From: Gemmata massiliana | GTDB taxonomy: Bacteria; Planctomycetota; Planctomycetia; Gemmatales; Gemmataceae | Assembly: GCF_901538265.1 (NCBI RefSeq) | Contig: NZ_LR593886.1 | Span: 7,895,738-7,959,737, forward strand | Direction of reading: 5' to 3' | DNA length: 64,000 bases | Shown: piece by piece, positions 1 to 8,045 of the stretch | How positions within the stretch are numbered: the first letter of the stretch is position 1 | Layout of the letters: each line of letters begins with the position of its first letter | Program-made: the position numbers and the translations under genes | The notes under the pieces: generated by a model | What the model saw: only the letters and a program-made list of their open reading frames with translations | Told to the model about the DNA's origin: nothing | Database searches by the model: none

Positions 1-1
1 C

Positions 2-754
2 GTTCGGCGCATGGGGGTGCCTGTATTCGTCGGCGACGCGACCGTGCCCGAAATCCTGCGGCAGGCCCGGTCCGATTCCGCGAAGGCCGTGATCGCGGCT
101 ACATCGAGCGAACTCGGAAACATCGAGATCGCCCTGCTGGTGCGCGAGATGGGACCGAAGCAACGGGTCGTGGTGCGGCTCAGTGAACCGGAGTTCGCGG
201 AGGCCGTGCGAGAAGCCGCCGAGATCCGGCACGCGATGGCCGTGCCCGCGCTGGCGGCCCCTGCATTCGCGTCCGCACTCTACGGCGACAGTGTGCAAAC
301 GCTAGTGTCCGCCGCGGGGCGCACGCTGGTCATCATCGATTTGGTCGTCAACGACGCCGACGACCACCTGAACGGCAAGTCGCTCCGCGCGATCGTTCTC
401 GACTACGCACTGTTACCGGTTGCTCTTTCGGGTCGAGATCTGAACGACGTGCGCGGGTACCGGCTGAAAGTGGGCGACAAGCTCACCATCGTGGCCGAAC
501 TGCCCGACTACGAGCGCCTGCTCCGGCTCCAGCGCCCCGCCGCGGTGAGTCGCGTGATAGTGGACACGTTCCCGGCAACGGCAACGGGAGTGCTCGCGAC
601 ACACGTGCGGCTCCAGCGCGGTTGCGCGGTCGAAGAGGCGAGCGCGATCATGTCGCAACTGCCGTTCGTGCTCAACGAGGGATTAACGCGCGGCGAGGCC
701 CAGGAGTTGACCGAACAACTGGAGCGCGAAAAGGTGGTTACGCGGATCGAGTAA
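2..754 (+). CDS. TrkA-family potassium uptake regulator / channel cytoplasmic domain, 5' partial
   Basis: This is the end of a gene that begins before the window; the frame is open to base 2, so the ATG at 11 is probably internal. The first ~85 codons match the second half of a TrkA-N Rossmann domain (GDAT motif, then A-A-T-S-S-E-L-G-N). A TrkA-C-like segment follows (GKSLRAIVLD, then LKVGDKLTIVAELPDY). Such proteins bind NAD(H) or nucleotides in the cytoplasm and gate Trk/Ktr or ion-channel subunits. The last ~70 residues are an extra module (LNEGLTRGEAQELTEQL) that recalls the L7/L12 C-terminal-like fold. A pore domain may lie upstream, so this could be a whole channel subunit. Confidence 0.8.
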   Translation, partial: VRRMGVPVFVGDATVPEILRQARSDSAKAVIAATSSELGNIEIALLVREMGPKQRVVVRLSEPEFAEAVREAAEIRHAMAVPALAAPAFASALYGDSVQTLVSAAGRTLVIIDLVVNDADDHLNGKSLRAIVLDYALLPVALSGRDLNDVRGYRLKVGDKLTIVAELPDYERLLRLQRPAAVSRVIVDTFPATATGVLATHVRLQRGCAVEEASAIMSQLPFVLNEGLTRGEAQELTEQLEREKVVTRIE

Positions 755-769
755 GGCATCCGACGCGCT

Positions 770-1705
770 CTACAAAAACTTCTTCGCTACCGCACCGAGT
801 AGCAGTTTCATCTTCGCGAGTTTCGTCACTTCGGGGCGCTGGGTCCACACGTCGTAGCCGCAGCGTTCGATGGCGCCGAGAACCGCTTCGCCGCCGCGAA
901 TGAACAGTTCCACGTCCACGCGAGCCTCGCGCGGCAAGAGCGGGAGCAGCGCGGCCCCGCGGGCGAAATACTCGCGCGCACGATCGACTTCAAACCGCAC
1001 GAGCGCGCGGAACTCGGGCGTACACCGGCGAGCTTCCAGGTCTTCGTCGGTGTAGCCGTACTTTTGCCGATCTTCGGCGGGAAGGTAGACGCGCCCGATG
1101 TCGAGATCGCGCGACACGTCCTGCCAGAAGTTCGCGATCTGCAACCCGATACACACTTCGTCCGACAGCGCCGCGCGTTCCTCGTCGAAGCACTCGAACA
1201 GGTACAGCACCAGCCGCCCGACCGGGTTGGCCGAGTTCCGGCAGTACCCGAGGAGTTGATCGAAGGTGTCGTACCGTTTCACCCGCTGGTCCTGCTCGAA
1301 CGCGACGAGCAGGTCGAGAAACGGTTCCGGCGGAATGTTGAATCGCCGAATCGTCTCCCGCAGCGCGACCATAACGGGGTGCCGCGGCGCGGGTGCCTCC
1401 CCGTTCGATGAGTAGCACTCGCGAAGTTGCTCGCGCCACCACCCGATGAGGTCGAGCGCGTGCTGTCCGCCGCCGGTTTCGTCGGCGAGGTCATCCGACC
1501 AGCGGCAGTAAGCATAGACCGCATGGAAGTGCCGGATCAGCCGGCGCGGGAGGAGCAGCGAAACGACCGTGAAGTTCTCGTAGTGCGCCTTCGCGACATA
1601 CGCACAATACGCACGGGCATCACTCAACGAAACGGGTGGCGCCAGCCCCCCGCTCGTCCGAGACAGTCCCCACTTCTCCAACTCGCGTGCGAAATCCCAA
1701 CTCAT
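770..1705 (-). CDS. hpnC: Squalene/phytoene synthase family, hydroxysqualene synthase HpnC type
   Basis: 311 aa. It belongs to the trans-isoprenyl diphosphate synthase fold that condenses two farnesyl diphosphates. The first aspartate-rich motif DDLAD is at residues 71-75 and the second (QDVSRD) at about 195-200, followed by GRVYLP. Length and N-terminal wording (HYENF..VSLLLPRRL..HFHAVYAYCRWSDD) fit HpnC, which makes hydroxysqualene in the HpnCDE route to squalene and hopanoids, rather than CrtB. hpnD and hpnE are not adjacent. It converges with the TrkA-like gene (15-bp gap) and its start lies 3 bases past the stop of the next gene, also minus strand. A role as phytoene synthase is possible but less likely. 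Confidence 0.85.
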   Translation of the reverse strand: MSWDFARELEKWGLSRTSGGLAPPVSLSDARAYCAYVAKAHYENFTVVSLLLPRRLIRHFHAVYAYCRWSDDLADETGGGQHALDLIGWWREQLRECYSSNGEAPAPRHPVMVALRETIRRFNIPPEPFLDLLVAFEQDQRVKRYDTFDQLLGYCRNSANPVGRLVLYLFECFDEERAALSDEVCIGLQIANFWQDVSRDLDIGRVYLPAEDRQKYGYTDEDLEARRCTPEFRALVRFEVDRAREYFARGAALLPLLPREARVDVELFIRGGEAVLGAIERCGYDVWTQRPEVTKLAKMKLLLGAVAKKFL

Positions 1706-1708
1706 GCG

Positions 1709-3079
1709 TTACTGCTTCGGTTCCAGGATGCGGAGCTGGGAGGACAAGTTGAATTTCCGGCCGTCGACGTCGAACTCCGTCTCCACCAGCACTGCCTTCA
1801 GGTTCTTGTCCGGGCGCCGGAATTTCAAATCGAGCGACACCGGCCCACTCACTACGACTGCGACGTTGCCCTTGGTCTCGCTCAGCGTTTCGCTGCTCCA
1901 TTGCGACTTGCGGAAGTCCCGCGTGCCGCAATCCGCGCTCCACACGCGCTGGCCCTTCAACGTGCCGTTCACCTCGATCGAGAACGGTACGTCCGCGCCC
2001 TGCTCACCGTACTTCCAGTTCAACGTCGGCATTTTCTTATCGAAAATCTGGCAGTAACAGAACGCGGCGAGCGTGTCCACCGCGCGGACGGGAAGCAACT
2101 CCTTCTTCCCCTCTTTGTCCATTTCGCGGAGGTCGTGACCCGCGTTGGGCACGTACAGCACCCACTTCTCGCCCTTCAGATCGTCCCAGTACGTGTTGAG
2201 CGCGTCGAGCGGCCAGTACGGGTCGTTCGCCCCGTTGATAATCATTTTCGGTACCGTGACCTTGTCGCGGTACACCCACGGGTCGACCATCCGCCACAGT
2301 TTCTTCCCGTCGGCCGTGTCCGGGATCGGCACCAGTTTGCGCTCGGTGTAGTCGCGGATCATTTCGCTCGGCTTCCCGAACGCGGCCACCTGGTTCTTCA
2401 TCTGGACCGGCATGTTGAGTGTGTCAATCACGAGCGGCGCGATGGCCTTCACGCGCTTGTCACCGGTCGCCGCGGTCAACCACGAGGTCCACCCGCGCTT
2501 CGAGGCGCCGGTGATTACGAACGACTTCAGCTCGAACTTCCACTCCTCTTTCGCGAACGCCTGGAGCGCGTCCATCGCCCTCACCACGCTCTTCACCATC
2601 GGGAACAGCAGCGGCCACGAGCCGTCCTTCGTTTCGAGGTACCGGACGAACGTCTCGGCGATGAGCGTGTCTTCCTTCTTGCCGTCGAACAGCGGTTGCT
2701 TCGGCACCCCGTACAGGAACGCGATCGGCGCCTTGATCCGTTCCGCGAGCGCCAGCCCCAGGAGCCCGGACGTGGGGTTCGGCGTCCCCCCCTGGTTCCA
2801 CAGCGCCATCGTCGCCTGCGGTTTCGCGCCCTTCGGCACGATCACCTGAAGCTTGTGGTCCCACTTGATCTCGTGCCACGTCTGCGAGACGAGGTCGATG
2901 TCGTAGATCGTTCCCTTGTCCGTCTCCTGTTTGCCCGCGAGCTTCCACGAGAAGGAATCGTCCTTCTTGGTGACGTAGTCCACCAGGTCGGTCGGCGGAG
3001 CGGGGGGAGCTTCCGGGGCGGAACGGGCCAGGGCCGGCAGCGTCACGAGCGCTGCGAGGGCGAGGGTGAAGAAACGCAA
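1709..3079 (-). CDS. PhoPQ-activated pathogenicity-related (PqaA-like) secreted alpha/beta hydrolase
   Basis: 456 aa with a Sec signal peptide (hydrophobic residues 4-20, AxA-like site near 19-21). The body matches the PhoPQ-activated pathogenicity-related family: LWNQGGTPN near residue 94, the nucleophile elbow TGASKRGWTSW with Ser193, NGANDPYWPLDA holding the acid, and NAGHDL holding the His. All three catalytic positions are present. The family's substrate is not settled; in planctomycetes these are exported proteins unrelated to PhoPQ control. The stop lies 3 bases from the start of hpnC on the same strand, so the two could be co-transcribed, although no functional link is evident. Confidence 0.85.
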   Translation of the reverse strand: MRFFTLALAALVTLPALARSAPEAPPAPPTDLVDYVTKKDDSFSWKLAGKQETDKGTIYDIDLVSQTWHEIKWDHKLQVIVPKGAKPQATMALWNQGGTPNPTSGLLGLALAERIKAPIAFLYGVPKQPLFDGKKEDTLIAETFVRYLETKDGSWPLLFPMVKSVVRAMDALQAFAKEEWKFELKSFVITGASKRGWTSWLTAATGDKRVKAIAPLVIDTLNMPVQMKNQVAAFGKPSEMIRDYTERKLVPIPDTADGKKLWRMVDPWVYRDKVTVPKMIINGANDPYWPLDALNTYWDDLKGEKWVLYVPNAGHDLREMDKEGKKELLPVRAVDTLAAFCYCQIFDKKMPTLNWKYGEQGADVPFSIEVNGTLKGQRVWSADCGTRDFRKSQWSSETLSETKGNVAVVVSGPVSLDLKFRRPDKNLKAVLVETEFDVDGRKFNLSSQLRILEPKQ

Positions 3080-3100
3080 GAGAAGGTCTCCGGGGAGGGA

Positions 3101-3868
3101 TCAGGTTCCAACGAGGTTCGCGAAGAACGCACCGGTGGCGCCCGCGATCGCGTCTTTGTACGCGGTCAGCCGGTGGTCACCGTCTTTCAATAGACGCAGT
3201 TCCACATGAGGGTACTCGACGCGGCGCGCGAAGAACAGACTATCGCTGTCGGGAACGACGTCATCAGCGAGGCCGTGAAAGAGCAGTGAAGCCGTGCGCC
3301 ACCCGCTGACCAACTCCTCGGGCCGGAACCGGGCGCGTTCTTCGATCAGCCCGATACCGATTTCGACGCTCACCCACTCATTTTTGACGAGGCGCTGACC
3401 GGTGCGAGCCCACGCGATCTGTTCTTCGGGGGTCAGATTGTTCCACCGGCGGTCCAAAAAACCGAACGCGGGCGCGAGGAACACGCACCCAACAACGCGC
3501 TCCGGATTCGCCTTCGCGAACCACGCGGACGCGAACCCGCCCATACTGGAACCGACCAGCCCCAGCCGCACGTGCCCGCGTTCCTCGAGCCAGTCGCGAA
3601 CAGCCGTCAGGTCTTCGAGCAGTCCGCTCGCGCGTAAATCGTGCATGTTACCGCTTGATGCACCATGTCCACGAAAATCGAACGCGGCGAACGTCCATCC
3701 GCGCCGCGCGCACTCCGCCCGTAGCGCCTCTGCCTTCTCGCCCCCGCGATGGCTCCCGAACCCGTGAACCCACAGCACGGCGAACTCCGGGCGCTCGGTT
3801 CCGGCGCGGTAGGTACCAGTAAGGTGCGTGCCGCCGGGTAATGAAATCGTCACGAGGTCCGCGGGCAT
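3101..3868 (-). CDS. Alpha/beta hydrolase (serine aminopeptidase / monoacylglycerol lipase-like)
   Basis: 255 aa from the ATG at 3868. An upstream in-frame extension exists but reads as low-quality Arg/Pro-rich sequence, so the MPADLVTISL start is preferred. Oxyanion motif HGFGSH is near residue 35, the nucleophile elbow GSSMGG at 106-111 (Ser108), the probable acid in LADDVVP (about D203) and the catalytic His in KDGDHRL (H232). The sequence is typical of cytoplasmic Hydrolase_4-type esterases and lipases; the substrate cannot be told. It lies 22 bases upstream of the PqaA-like gene on the same strand. Confidence 0.85.
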   Translation of the reverse strand: MPADLVTISLPGGTHLTGTYRAGTERPEFAVLWVHGFGSHRGGEKAEALRAECARRGWTFAAFDFRGHGASSGNMHDLRASGLLEDLTAVRDWLEERGHVRLGLVGSSMGGFASAWFAKANPERVVGCVFLAPAFGFLDRRWNNLTPEEQIAWARTGQRLVKNEWVSVEIGIGLIEERARFRPEELVSGWRTASLLFHGLADDVVPDSDSLFFARRVEYPHVELRLLKDGDHRLTAYKDAIAGATGAFFANLVGT

Positions 3869-4187
3869 GCGTTTTCCGACCGTTGAGTTTACAGTTCTCT
3901 TGTGCGGCCCGCGGGCGCGGGTATTATGGTGATGTTGGTGTAACCAACGACCGATCCAAACGCCAGGACCGGCCTCTTCAATATCGCCGTGTCCGGGTCC
4001 GAGCCGAACACGGCATCCGACCGCCGCCTTTCCGACGACGGCCGCTTTGACAACCGCGCCGCGCGGCCCCACTCAACCGCCGCACGGCCCCTCACTACGA
4101 CGCATTTTCGGGCGCCTTCACGCGCCCGGCCCGATCGACGGCCCAGAACCCGTCGCCCTTTTTTCTGTCCGTTTTGAGGACCGAGCT
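3869..4187. other. Divergent intergenic region without a recognisable gene
   Basis: About 320 bases between the divergently transcribed hydrolase and the 60-aa gene. It must hold promoters for both directions, but no clear -35/-10 pair, riboswitch or repeat was recognised. Overlapping reading frames here are Arg/Pro/Ser-rich and look non-coding. Confidence 0.5.
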
Positions 4188-4370
4188 ATGGACTTTCGAC
4201 CCCTCGCCGAAGCGGAGCGCCGCCAGCTCCTCACGGCCCTGCGCGGCCACGCGGATCGTGGCGTCGCGCTGCTCATCGATCCGAAAGACACCGGCTTCGC
4301 CGGTACCGCCGAAGACGTGCCCGACGAACAGGTGATCGCCGCCGTGAAATCGGTCCCGGTCCACTATTGA
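4188..4370 (+). CDS. Small 60-aa protein at the head of the E2/E1-like cluster
   Basis: A 60-aa acidic-amphipathic protein starting MDFRPLAEAE and ending VPVHY. It is not recognised. The ATG at 4188 is chosen because the upstream extension in the same frame is low complexity. It is 90 bases upstream of the E2-like gene on the same strand. Position and size would suit a ubiquitin-like modifier, but it does not end in the usual Gly-Gly and a beta-grasp fold cannot be shown from the sequence, so this is only a hypothesis. It may be a small accessory or adaptor protein. Confidence 0.5.
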   Translation: MDFRPLAEAERRQLLTALRGHADRGVALLIDPKDTGFAGTAEDVPDEQVIAAVKSVPVHY

Positions 4371-4460
4371 GTGCAAGGGGTCTGCGTGGGGCGCATAGGG
4401 TCCGGCCGCGCCGCGACTCTCTGATTCGCTCGCCCCGGTCCCGCGCGCCTCACTCTACCA

Positions 4461-4886
4461 ATGGGCCTTCTCGACACCGAACCCGGCAAGCGACGGCTCC
4501 TGTCCGTCGAGGTACCGGCCATCGAGCGCTACAACGCCGACCGAGATCCGGACTACCGCATCGCGGTAGCGCGGGTCGGTGGGGGGTTGACGCTCTCGTA
4601 TTGCCTGAAACCGTGCCACAACGTCTACCGGCTCGAAACGCGGTTGCTCTCCAGTTACCCGATCATGGCGCCCGAAACGCGGGTGATGACCCCGCTGAAG
4701 CACTGCCCGCACCTGCTCGAAGGGCAAACGATCTGTTTGTGGCGCCAGGGGTCCACGCGCGCGTCGAGCCGCTGGGACGCGAGCCAGTTCACCTGCGTGT
4801 TCGCGGTCGTCGCGGCGTGGCGCTGGCTGCTCTGCTACGAACTCTGGCACGAAACCGGCGAGTGGCCGTTGCCCGAGGCCAAGTAG
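4461..4886 (+). CDS. Prokaryotic E2-like (UBC-fold) protein
   Basis: 141 aa. The middle follows the plan of an E2 ubiquitin-conjugating fold: a YP (66-67) ... AP (70-71) turn, then HCPHL (81-85), then GQTICLW with Cys92 where the catalytic cysteine of UBC enzymes sits, then W105 and an aromatic helical tail (WRWLLCYELWHETGEWP). These features match the bacterial E2-like families found beside ThiF/E1-like proteins. Expected role: accept a modifier as a thioester from the E1-like partner. The next gene is that partner, 48 bases downstream on the same strand. No JAB-type deconjugase is present nearby. Confidence 0.65.
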   Translation: MGLLDTEPGKRRLLSVEVPAIERYNADRDPDYRIAVARVGGGLTLSYCLKPCHNVYRLETRLLSSYPIMAPETRVMTPLKHCPHLLEGQTICLWRQGSTRASSRWDASQFTCVFAVVAAWRWLLCYELWHETGEWPLPEAK

Positions 4887-4934
4887 CTCCGCGTTGAAGG
4901 TTTCGCCACAGTTCTCGGTTCCCGGCGTGAGCCC

Positions 4935-5967
4935 ATGCACCTGTTTCAAGTCGGCGCGGGCAGCGGCGGAATGGCCGTGCTCGATCTCCTCGCCCGCGAT
5001 TCGCGCATCACCCGCATCACTCTCGTCGAACCGGACGTCTACGCCCCGCACAACGTTTACCGGCACCTGTTCCCGCCCTCATCTGTCGGGCGTCTCAAAG
5101 CCGAACTCGCAGAAGAATGGGTTCGCGCGATCCGTCCCGATGTCACTTTTGACGCGCGTGTGGAAGACATCACCGATCCCACGCGGCAGGCCGAATTCGC
5201 GTGCATCGCATCCGCGTGTGACGTGGGCGTGTGCGCAGCGGACAACGAGGCCGCCAAGTTCGCGTTCGATGCGCTCATGCGCGCCGCGGGGAAGCCGTGG
5301 ACACTCGGCGAGGTACTGAGCGGCGGTATCGGCGGGTGGGTCCACCGCTTCGCGCCGGGTGCGGCGTGCTACGGGTGCGTCGCGAGCCATCTCAAGCGCG
5401 AAGTGACCGAGCAACCGAGCGGCCCGCCCCCGGACTACAGCAACCCGACCGCCGCACAACCCGAAGCGACTATCCCCGCGAGCAAGGCGAGCATCGCCGT
5501 GATCGCCGGAATGCACGCGATGGTGACTCTGGAGATGGTGGGGGAAAGGCAACCTAACCCCCCGTCCCCCCTCGCTCCTTGTGAGGGAGAACCCCCTGTG
5601 GGTTCCCCCTGCAACCCCCTCCTGCCAGGGAAGGGGGAGCAAAGGCAACCTACCCCCCCGCCCCCCCGCCCTAAAGGGAAGGGGGAGAAAGAACCCTCGG
5701 TCGACGTAGCTTCAGGCACAGAGGAATCGCGCGCCAGCTCCCCCTTCCCTTCAGGGCGGGGGGGGGGGGGTAGGTTCTTCCTCCCTGAGCATCCTCTTCT
5801 CACTTCAAGTGGTGCCGGGCGTATTCGATACCGCGTTCCGCGCGCACCGGTTGCGGATTCCGCGCGCGCCCACATGCCTGACTTGCGGGGAATCCGCTCC
5901 CGCACCGACCGGGAACCAACTCGATGCCGCACTGGACGACGCGCTGGCTCGTTTGGGCGCGCGATAA
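4935..5967 (+). pseudogene. ThiF/E1-like adenylyltransferase, reading frame broken by a repeat insertion
   Basis: The first ~200 codons are a clear ThiF/E1 Rossmann domain: GAGSGG (8-12), EPDVYAPHNVYRH (D34, N40, R43), the lysine of VGRLKAE, and CAADNEAAK near 100-107. A zinc-type CYGC follows at 145-148. After codon ~205 a 226-base repeat insert (5551-5776) shifts the frame. Removing it exactly restores an ORF that continues ILFSLQVVPGVFDTAF and gives the second zinc pair (CLTCGES), with its stop at 5965-5967. Native length would be about 268 aa. The current frame reads on to 6317 with a nonsense tail. Dropping one base from the 13-G run would reconnect the tail in frame. Confidence 0.75.
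5551..5776. repeat. Compound palindromic repeat insertion inside the E1-like gene
   Basis: It holds two related units. The second (5647-5776) is a complete palindrome-ended copy starting AACCTACCCCCCC and ending in a long G run plus TAGGTT. The first (5551-5640) starts AACCTAACCCCCC and looks like a partial copy. Both are preceded by AAAGGC. The ends and the GGGAAGGGGGAG segment match the element at 13182-13316, so this is a dispersed MITE-like family with no coding capacity. Length 226 = 3 x 75 + 1, which explains the frameshift in the host gene. Confidence 0.75.
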
Positions 5968-7129
5968 CCTGTTCCGCCGCACGCGCCCGCGCGCGGTCGC
6001 CGCGTTCGTCGGATACGAGCGTACCGGTGCCACGCGCTGGACCGCGCCCGTGCCGTGGACCGCGGACGCGGCCGTTCTCGACGTACAGTTCCGGTTCCCG
6101 TACCCCACCCGGCGCAAAACGGACTTCTCGCTCCGGCTCCCGACCGCCACGTTCCCCGCCGACGCACTCAAACCCGACGCGGACGAGCGGTTCCGCGTCT
6201 CGTTCCGGTTCCCGGTGCCGACCGGCACGGTCCACGGGGATCTGCTGTGGAACGGCCGCGTCCTCGCGACGGTCCCGATCGACGTTCTCACGCCGGACCG
6301 GTTCCTCACGAGCCTGAGCCTCACGAACGCGACCGTCGCGGTACGGTTCGGAGCCGGAACGGTCGCCGCGACCGCGTTCGTCCCCGAGCGCTGCGACGGG
6401 TTGTTGGCGACGGCCGTGTTGCGTTGCCCCACGGCCCTCGTTCCGCTCGCCGAACTCGGGCTGCGGGTCGTCTTTCACAACTCGCTCACCGGGCACGACC
6501 TCGTTGCGCCCGTCTCGTTGGGTGCGGCACAACTCGCGCGAACGGAAGCGGTAGTCACGGCCGTGTGCCCCGAAATGCCGCCCCCGATCGGGGCGTGGTG
6601 GGTGACGTGGATCGCGGGGACGCGCGCGTTAACGGCTCAGCGCGTTCACGTGTTCTCGGCGGACCGGTTCGCGGACGGCGTGCGCGTGCTCGAAACGCGG
6701 TTCGCGATCCTGGACGCAAACGGCACCGTTCGCACCTCGAAGCTCCCTCCGGCACTGACCGACGCGGCCCACGTGGGGCCGTGTTTCGTGCTGAGCGCGA
6801 GCGAACCGGGGGCGGCAGCACTGTGCAAATTCGAGGTCACAGGAGTCATCGACGGAGCGCCCGATCCCGCCACCCGGCGCGAAGCGGACACGATCGTGAC
6901 CGACGGCCCGACGGTATTTGTTCCCGCTGTGTTCGATGTGGATGAGCTTACAGGGGTGAGCGGCTTCGAGTTGCGTTTAAACGGACGGCTACTCGGCTCG
7001 GCGTCACTCCGCCCGGTCCCCGCGGCGCGACTCACGGGCGAAGGCGGCTTCATCCCGCCGCCGGAATTCGCTTGGTCTGCTGCCGCCGACCACGAACTCA
7101 TCGACCGCTTGAAGCGCCTCTCGGGGTGA
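5924..7129 (+). CDS. Uncharacterised 401-aa protein of the E2/E1-like cluster
   Basis: 401 aa, overlapping the native 3' end of the E1-like gene by 44 bases, which suggests translational coupling and a shared role. No signal peptide or membrane segment. The sequence is rich in beta-strand-like stretches (VLDVQFRFPYPTRR, DERFRVSFRFPVPTG) and appears to hold several beta-sandwich-like segments, with a short helical end (ADHELIDRLKRLSG). No family is recognised. It could be a substrate, a target-recognition factor or a structural partner of the E1/E2 pair. The start is uncertain because no later ATG is close. Confidence 0.65.
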   Translation: MPHWTTRWLVWARDNLFRRTRPRAVAAFVGYERTGATRWTAPVPWTADAAVLDVQFRFPYPTRRKTDFSLRLPTATFPADALKPDADERFRVSFRFPVPTGTVHGDLLWNGRVLATVPIDVLTPDRFLTSLSLTNATVAVRFGAGTVAATAFVPERCDGLLATAVLRCPTALVPLAELGLRVVFHNSLTGHDLVAPVSLGAAQLARTEAVVTAVCPEMPPPIGAWWVTWIAGTRALTAQRVHVFSADRFADGVRVLETRFAILDANGTVRTSKLPPALTDAAHVGPCFVLSASEPGAAALCKFEVTGVIDGAPDPATRREADTIVTDGPTVFVPAVFDVDELTGVSGFELRLNGRLLGSASLRPVPAARLTGEGGFIPPPEFAWSAAADHELIDRLKRLSG

Positions 7130-7166
7130 ACAACAGAGGGCGCCAAAACAAACCCACTGCCCTTCC

Positions 7167-7937
7167 CTATCGCTCCCACGGAACCCGATCGTCCCAGTGG
7201 GTGTCGGTCCATTCGATTCGTTGCAGAAGTTGATAGCTCTGGTACGCGAGCACACCGAAGAGAATCGCCGTGTAGACGGTCCCGGTAGGCACCCAGGACG
7301 GCAACTGATCCGTGAACCCCGCACCCGCGCCGCGCTGGTCCATGACACAGAAGATGGAGTACGCCACGAGGAGCAGCGCACAACCAAAGGAGATCTGCAA
7401 CGAGATCCGCTGCCCGCGCCGGCCCCAGAACTTGATGCACAGTTCCCGGCTCACCTGCCCGCCGTCGAGTGGGAACACGGGGAGCAGGTTCACAAATCCC
7501 CAAATCAGGTTCACGAAGATCAAACTGCCGTATGCGTACAGTACAACGAGCGACGAACGTGGCCCCGCCCACTCGAAGGCCTGATTCGACCCGTATACCA
7601 ACCCGCACAGTAAGAACCCGGCAAACGGCCCGGCCAACGAAACAATGATCCGGCGCCAGCGCCCGGATACGGTTGCCCACGGGATCGCCAGCCCGCCGAA
7701 CGCATACAACACGATTTCGGCGTCCGTACCGAACAGGCGGAACGCGATCGCGTGGCCCAGTTCGTGAACCAGGATCGATACGAACACGACCGCGACCCAG
7801 GTGAGCAAGAACTCGGGTCCGATGTCGAGCAACCGCGACCCCATAAGGGCGTTGGCGATCCAGAACCACGGGTGGACGCGCACCGGGAACCGCAGCACGC
7901 GGAACCGGAGGTCGTATGGTGTTCGTTCCGGTTCCAC
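7167..7937 (-). CDS. Site-2 protease family (M50) membrane metalloprotease
   Basis: The zinc motif HELGHA is near residues 58-63 and the second metal-ligand motif appears in NLLPVFPLDGGQ. Several hydrophobic membrane helices flank both. This is the minimal S2P/SpoIVFB-type layout of intramembrane proteases that release regulatory proteins, with no CBS or PDZ domain visible. I prefer the GTG at 7937 (EPERTPYDLRFRVL...) because the longer ATG start at 8108 would overlap the divergent aminotransferase gene and adds non-conserved-looking sequence; other starts in between are possible. Its stop faces the 401-aa gene with a 37-base gap. Confidence 0.8.
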   Translation of the reverse strand: MEPERTPYDLRFRVLRFPVRVHPWFWIANALMGSRLLDIGPEFLLTWVAVVFVSILVHELGHAIAFRLFGTDAEIVLYAFGGLAIPWATVSGRWRRIIVSLAGPFAGFLLCGLVYGSNQAFEWAGPRSSLVVLYAYGSLIFVNLIWGFVNLLPVFPLDGGQVSRELCIKFWGRRGQRISLQISFGCALLLVAYSIFCVMDQRGAGAGFTDQLPSWVPTGTVYTAILFGVLAYQSYQLLQRIEWTDTHWDDRVPWER

Positions 7938-8045
7938 CAGCACGGTACGCCCCTCGGAAAGAAGTCGGCACGTAAACGTAACAGTTTTGGATTGTATGCG
8001 CGGCGCGTGTGAGCCACAATCGCCGCGCGAGTGCGAGGGTTTAAT

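Noticed and set aside
1427-3193. 588-aa plus-strand frame
   Set aside because: Antisense to hpnC and the PqaA-like gene, rich in Arg/Val/His with no motif; the minus-strand genes have full catalytic motifs.
4047-4187. N-terminal extension of the 60-aa protein
   Set aside because: Pro/Arg-rich intergenic-looking sequence with no conserved pattern; the internal ATG at 4188 is more plausible.
5968-6317. Reading-on of the E1-like frame into the 401-aa gene as a 460-aa protein
   Set aside because: After the repeat insert the frame is out of phase; its Ser/Arg-rich tail is the shadow of the next gene.
5435-6532. 365-aa minus-strand frame across the E1-like and 401-aa genes
   Set aside because: Gly/Arg-rich low-complexity antisense reading with no domain; the plus-strand proteins are better supported.
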